A stretch of 8,339 nt of DNA from Propionibacterium sp. Lineage in GTDB: Bacteria > Actinomycetota > Actinomycetes > Propionibacteriales > Propionibacteriaceae. The notes beneath the pieces are model-generated. The model did no database searches. It saw only the letters and a list, made by a program, of their open reading frames with translations, and was not told where the DNA came from. Each line of letters begins with the position of its first letter. The stretch's first letter is position 1. The DNA is taken from the NCBI GenBank assembly GCA_012514785.1, contig JAAYZP010000023.1, positions 1-8,339 on the forward strand, in the 5' to 3' direction. Below, piece by piece: positions 7,203 through 8,339 of the stretch. The translations under genes were made by a program, and so were the position numbers.

Positions 7203-7263
7203 GTTCCTTCCGTTGGAAAGCAGTGCGGCCGAATGCGGCTGCACAAGACGAAAGGGAAACGTC

Positions 7264-7746
7264 GTGAAGGTAACGAAAACCGTCGGCGTACTGTCAATCA
7301 TCGCAGGGATCGTGCTCATTGTGGCCGGTGCCTTGACCTGGGGGATGGTCAGCTCGCAGCTGGCCGACGAGAACATCACCGTGCCGGGTGATGCTCGCGC
7401 GTTCGCCGGTCAGGAAGTGCGTGGCCCGTTGACGGCCTTCTTCCAGGCCGACACCATCAACATGCACGCCATGAACAACACCGGTGGCGTCACCTACGCC
7501 GAGCTGGGCACTCTGGTCAGCGAGGCCAACGCTGCCGGCGACGAGGAAGCCGCCGCGGAGTACCAGGCCCAGCGCGACATGGTCATGAACGGGTCCTTCC
7601 TCCGCGCATCGCTGTTCACCTCCGTGGTGTCCTACGGCGTGGCGGCGCTGGTGATGGGACTCGGCCTGATGTTCGGCCTCATCGGCTGGGCGCTGGTCAA
7701 GATCCCGCAGTCCGTGCCGGCACCGGAGCGGGCAACGGACGCCTGA
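7264..7746 (+). CDS. Two-helix membrane protein of the family often misannotated 'aromatic ring-opening dioxygenase LigA'
   Basis: The GTG at 7264 has an AAAGGGA ribosome binding site at 7251-7257 with six bases between. It is preferred over a TTG at 7213, which has none. The 160-residue product has a membrane helix at about 8-28 (GVLSIIAGIVLIVAGALTWG) and an extracytoplasmic loop of about 90 residues. A second helix follows at about 119-146 (TSVVSYGVAALVMGLGLMFG). The phrases ITVPGDARAFAGQEVRGPLTA at 38-58 and NGSFLRASLFTSVV at 109-122 recall, from memory, a conserved actinobacterial family. Members are frequently labelled LigA in databases, although nothing here resembles a dioxygenase active site. 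The function is unknown. The acidic C-terminus after helix 2 is short. It lies between the HIT gene and the ilvB leader, has its own probable promoter and hairpin, and so may be monocistronic. Confidence 0.8.
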   Translation: MKVTKTVGVLSIIAGIVLIVAGALTWGMVSSQLADENITVPGDARAFAGQEVRGPLTAFFQADTINMHAMNNTGGVTYAELGTLVSEANAAGDEEAAAEYQAQRDMVMNGSFLRASLFTSVVSYGVAALVMGLGLMFGLIGWALVKIPQSVPAPERATDA

Positions 7747-7772
7747 GGACGAACCAGGCCATCGAGCGAGCT

Positions 7773-7811
7773 GATACGGGGGGCTCCGGGCACGTCCCGG
7801 CCATCCGTATC
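7773..7811 (+). terminator. Strong GC-rich hairpin, probable terminator without a T tail
   Basis: GATACGG at 7773-7779 pairs with CCGTATC at 7805-7811. Inside it, CCGGG at 7786-7790 pairs with CCCGG at 7796-7800 around a CACGT loop, and G7782-G7783 can pair with C7801-C7802. No T run follows. The hairpin starts 26 bases after the stop of the 160-residue membrane protein and ends 16 bases before the ilvB -35 box. This suits a terminator insulating the two units. It could instead be an operator or a structured mRNA 3' end. Confidence 0.5.
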
Positions 7812-7827
7812 GCTATGTGAGACGGTC

Positions 7828-7857
7828 TTGACACTCCGCGCGCGGTTGGGGCAGAGT
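7828..7857 (+). promoter_or_regulatory. Probable ilvB leader promoter
   Basis: TTGACA at 7828-7833 is a perfect -35 box. Eighteen bases later CAGAGT at 7852-7857 is a modest -10 (A, A and T match). Initiation would be expected six to eight bases downstream, at about 7863-7865. That coincides with the GTG of the leader peptide at 7864, so the leader mRNA would be leaderless or nearly so. Confidence 0.6.
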
Positions 7858-7863
7858 TGGAAC

Positions 7864-7893
7864 GTGTCAATCACCCAGCTCGTAATTTCCTAA
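7864..7893 (+). CDS. ilvB leader peptide (9 aa, MSITQLVIS)
   Basis: The reading frame is GTG TCA ATC ACC CAG CTC GTA ATT TCC TAA. Four of the nine codons are branched-chain (Ile3, Leu6, Val7, Ile8), and Leu-Val-Ile are consecutive at 7879-7887. They lie just before a perfect hairpin and a terminator, directly upstream of ilvB, the gene whose pathway makes Val, Leu and Ile. This is the pattern of a transcription-attenuation leader, where a ribosome stalled on scarce aminoacyl-tRNAs changes the downstream RNA fold. No good ribosome binding site precedes the GTG. The predicted transcript start falls on it, so leaderless translation is likely, as reported for other actinobacterial attenuator peptides. 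Confidence 0.8.
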   Translation: MSITQLVIS

Positions 7894-7921
7894 GCGTTTC
7901 GCAGAACCTCCGCGAAACGCT
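7893..7921 (+). promoter_or_regulatory. Attenuator hairpin 1 (pause or anti-antiterminator stem)
   Basis: AGCGTTTCGC at 7893-7902 and GCGAAACGCT at 7912-7921 are perfect 10-bp complements around the nine-base loop AGAACCTCC. The 5' arm begins at the last base of the leader stop codon, so a ribosome stalled on the Leu-Val-Ile codons would mask it. AACCTCCG at 7905-7912, in the loop and the first base of the 3' arm, can then pair with CGGGGGTT at 7944-7951 (eight pairs, one G-U). That pairing would break the terminator. Confidence 0.7.
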
Positions 7922-7955
7922 CCCTCGTGTGCCAATTCGGCCTCGGGGGTTTTTT
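7922..7955 (+). terminator. Attenuator rho-independent terminator upstream of ilvB
   Basis: CCCTCG at 7922-7927 pairs with CGGGGG at 7944-7949, with one U-G pair. An inner GCC/GGC stem (7931-7933 with 7939-7941) closes an AATTC loop, and a run of six T follows at 7950-7955. It lies 29 bases before the ilvB start and is the only classic T-tailed terminator I see in the window. It would stop transcription when charged branched-chain tRNAs are plentiful. Confidence 0.82.
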
Positions 7956-7984
7956 ATTGGGCTGGCACAACCGAAGGGATACTC

Positions 7985-8339
7985 ATGGCCAAGCAGGACG
8001 GTGAACTACTCACGGGCGCCGAAGCCCTAGTTGAGTCGCTGGAGCGCGTGGGCGTAGAGGTAGCGTTCGGCATCCCCGGTGGTGCCATTCTCCCCGCCTA
8101 TGATCCGCTGTTCGACTCGACGATCCGCCACATCCTGACTCGTCATGAGCAGGGTGCCGGGCACGCGGCCGAGGGCTACTCGCTCGCCTCCGGCAAGGTG
8201 GGCGTCTGCATCGCGACGTCGGGCCCCGGCGCCACGAACCTCGTCACCCCCATCGCCAACGCCTACATGGACTCGACGCCGCTGGTGGCGATCACCGGTC
8301 AGGTCAACTCCACAGCGATCGGCACCGACGCCTTCCAGG
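7985..8339 (+). CDS. ilvB: Acetolactate synthase large (catalytic) subunit, N-terminal part
   Basis: This ThDP-dependent enzyme joins two pyruvates to acetolactate, or pyruvate and 2-oxobutyrate to acetohydroxybutyrate. It is the first shared step of Val, Leu and Ile synthesis. The first 118 residues are present and the gene runs off the window; complete proteins are near 600 residues. Visible family motifs are VAFGIPGGAILPAYD at 26-40, RHEQGAGHAAEGYSLASG at 53-70 with Glu55 as the ThDP-activating glutamate, TSGPGATNLVTPIANAYMDSTP at 78-99, and AITGQV at 102-107. The HEQGA and SGPGATNL pair with FGIPGG is typical of biosynthetic acetohydroxyacid synthase rather than other ThDP enzymes. AAGGGA at 7974-7979 lies five bases before the ATG. 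The leader peptide, hairpin and terminator upstream indicate control by attenuation. The small subunit gene ilvN/ilvH would be expected downstream, outside the window. Confidence 0.95.
   Translation, partial: MAKQDGELLTGAEALVESLERVGVEVAFGIPGGAILPAYDPLFDSTIRHILTRHEQGAGHAAEGYSLASGKVGVCIATSGPGATNLVTPIANAYMDSTPLVAITGQVNSTAIGTDAFQ

Noticed and set aside
7213..7263. TTG start extending the 160-residue membrane protein by 17 residues
   Set aside because: It has no ribosome binding site and would add a Cys- and Arg-containing stretch before a normal membrane-protein N-terminus. The GTG at 7264 has a well-placed AAAGGGA.
7856..7870. T-box riboswitch suggested by GTTGGAACGTG upstream of the ilvB terminator
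   Set aside because: The match to the T-box core is partial. Transcription seems to begin right there, leaving no room for the specifier stem. The leader peptide explains the arrangement better.

Overview
The window is a dense, GC-rich stretch of chromosome, almost all of it on the + strand. Gene content and order point to an actinobacterium. The run pafB-pafC-tatA-tatC-helY is a conserved actinobacterial neighbourhood, and in mycobacteria it lies beside the Pup-proteasome genes. The diacylglycerol kinase between tatC and helY, and an ilvB gene with a leader peptide, fit a Propionibacteriales-like organism. That lower-rank placement is inference from memory of gene order, not from any search.

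Region 1 (1-1148) holds the last codons of pafB, all of pafC, and a 57-residue membrane-anchored protein. PafB and PafC are WYL-domain regulators that act together in the actinobacterial DNA-damage response. Overlapping stops and starts suggest that these genes are translationally coupled. Region 2 (1124-5968) begins at a probable promoter in front of tatA. It carries tatA and tatC (twin-arginine protein export), a lipid kinase of the DagK family, and a 910-residue Ski2/Mtr4-type helicase (HelY). tatC/dagK and dagK/helY overlap by four bases each.

Region 3 (5969-7163) has hisF (the imidazole glycerol phosphate synthase cyclase subunit) followed closely by a HIT-family nucleotide-binding hydrolase. 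hisF has no convincing ribosome binding site and may be read from a leaderless transcript. Region 4 (7164-7811) has a small two-helix membrane protein of a family often misnamed 'LigA', with its own probable promoter and a strong GC-rich hairpin after it.

Region 5 (7812-8339) is the most informative regulatory segment. A TTGACA promoter is followed by a nine-codon leader peptide (MSITQLVIS) with adjacent Leu-Val-Ile codons, a perfect 10-bp hairpin, and a terminator hairpin with a six-T run. ilvB, the catalytic subunit of acetolactate synthase, follows and runs off the window end. This has all the parts of a ribosome-mediated attenuator responding to branched-chain amino acids. I saw no rRNA, tRNA, CRISPR array, insertion sequence or phage gene, and no clearly new multi-gene system. 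The attenuator and the small uncharacterised membrane proteins are the items most worth a second look.
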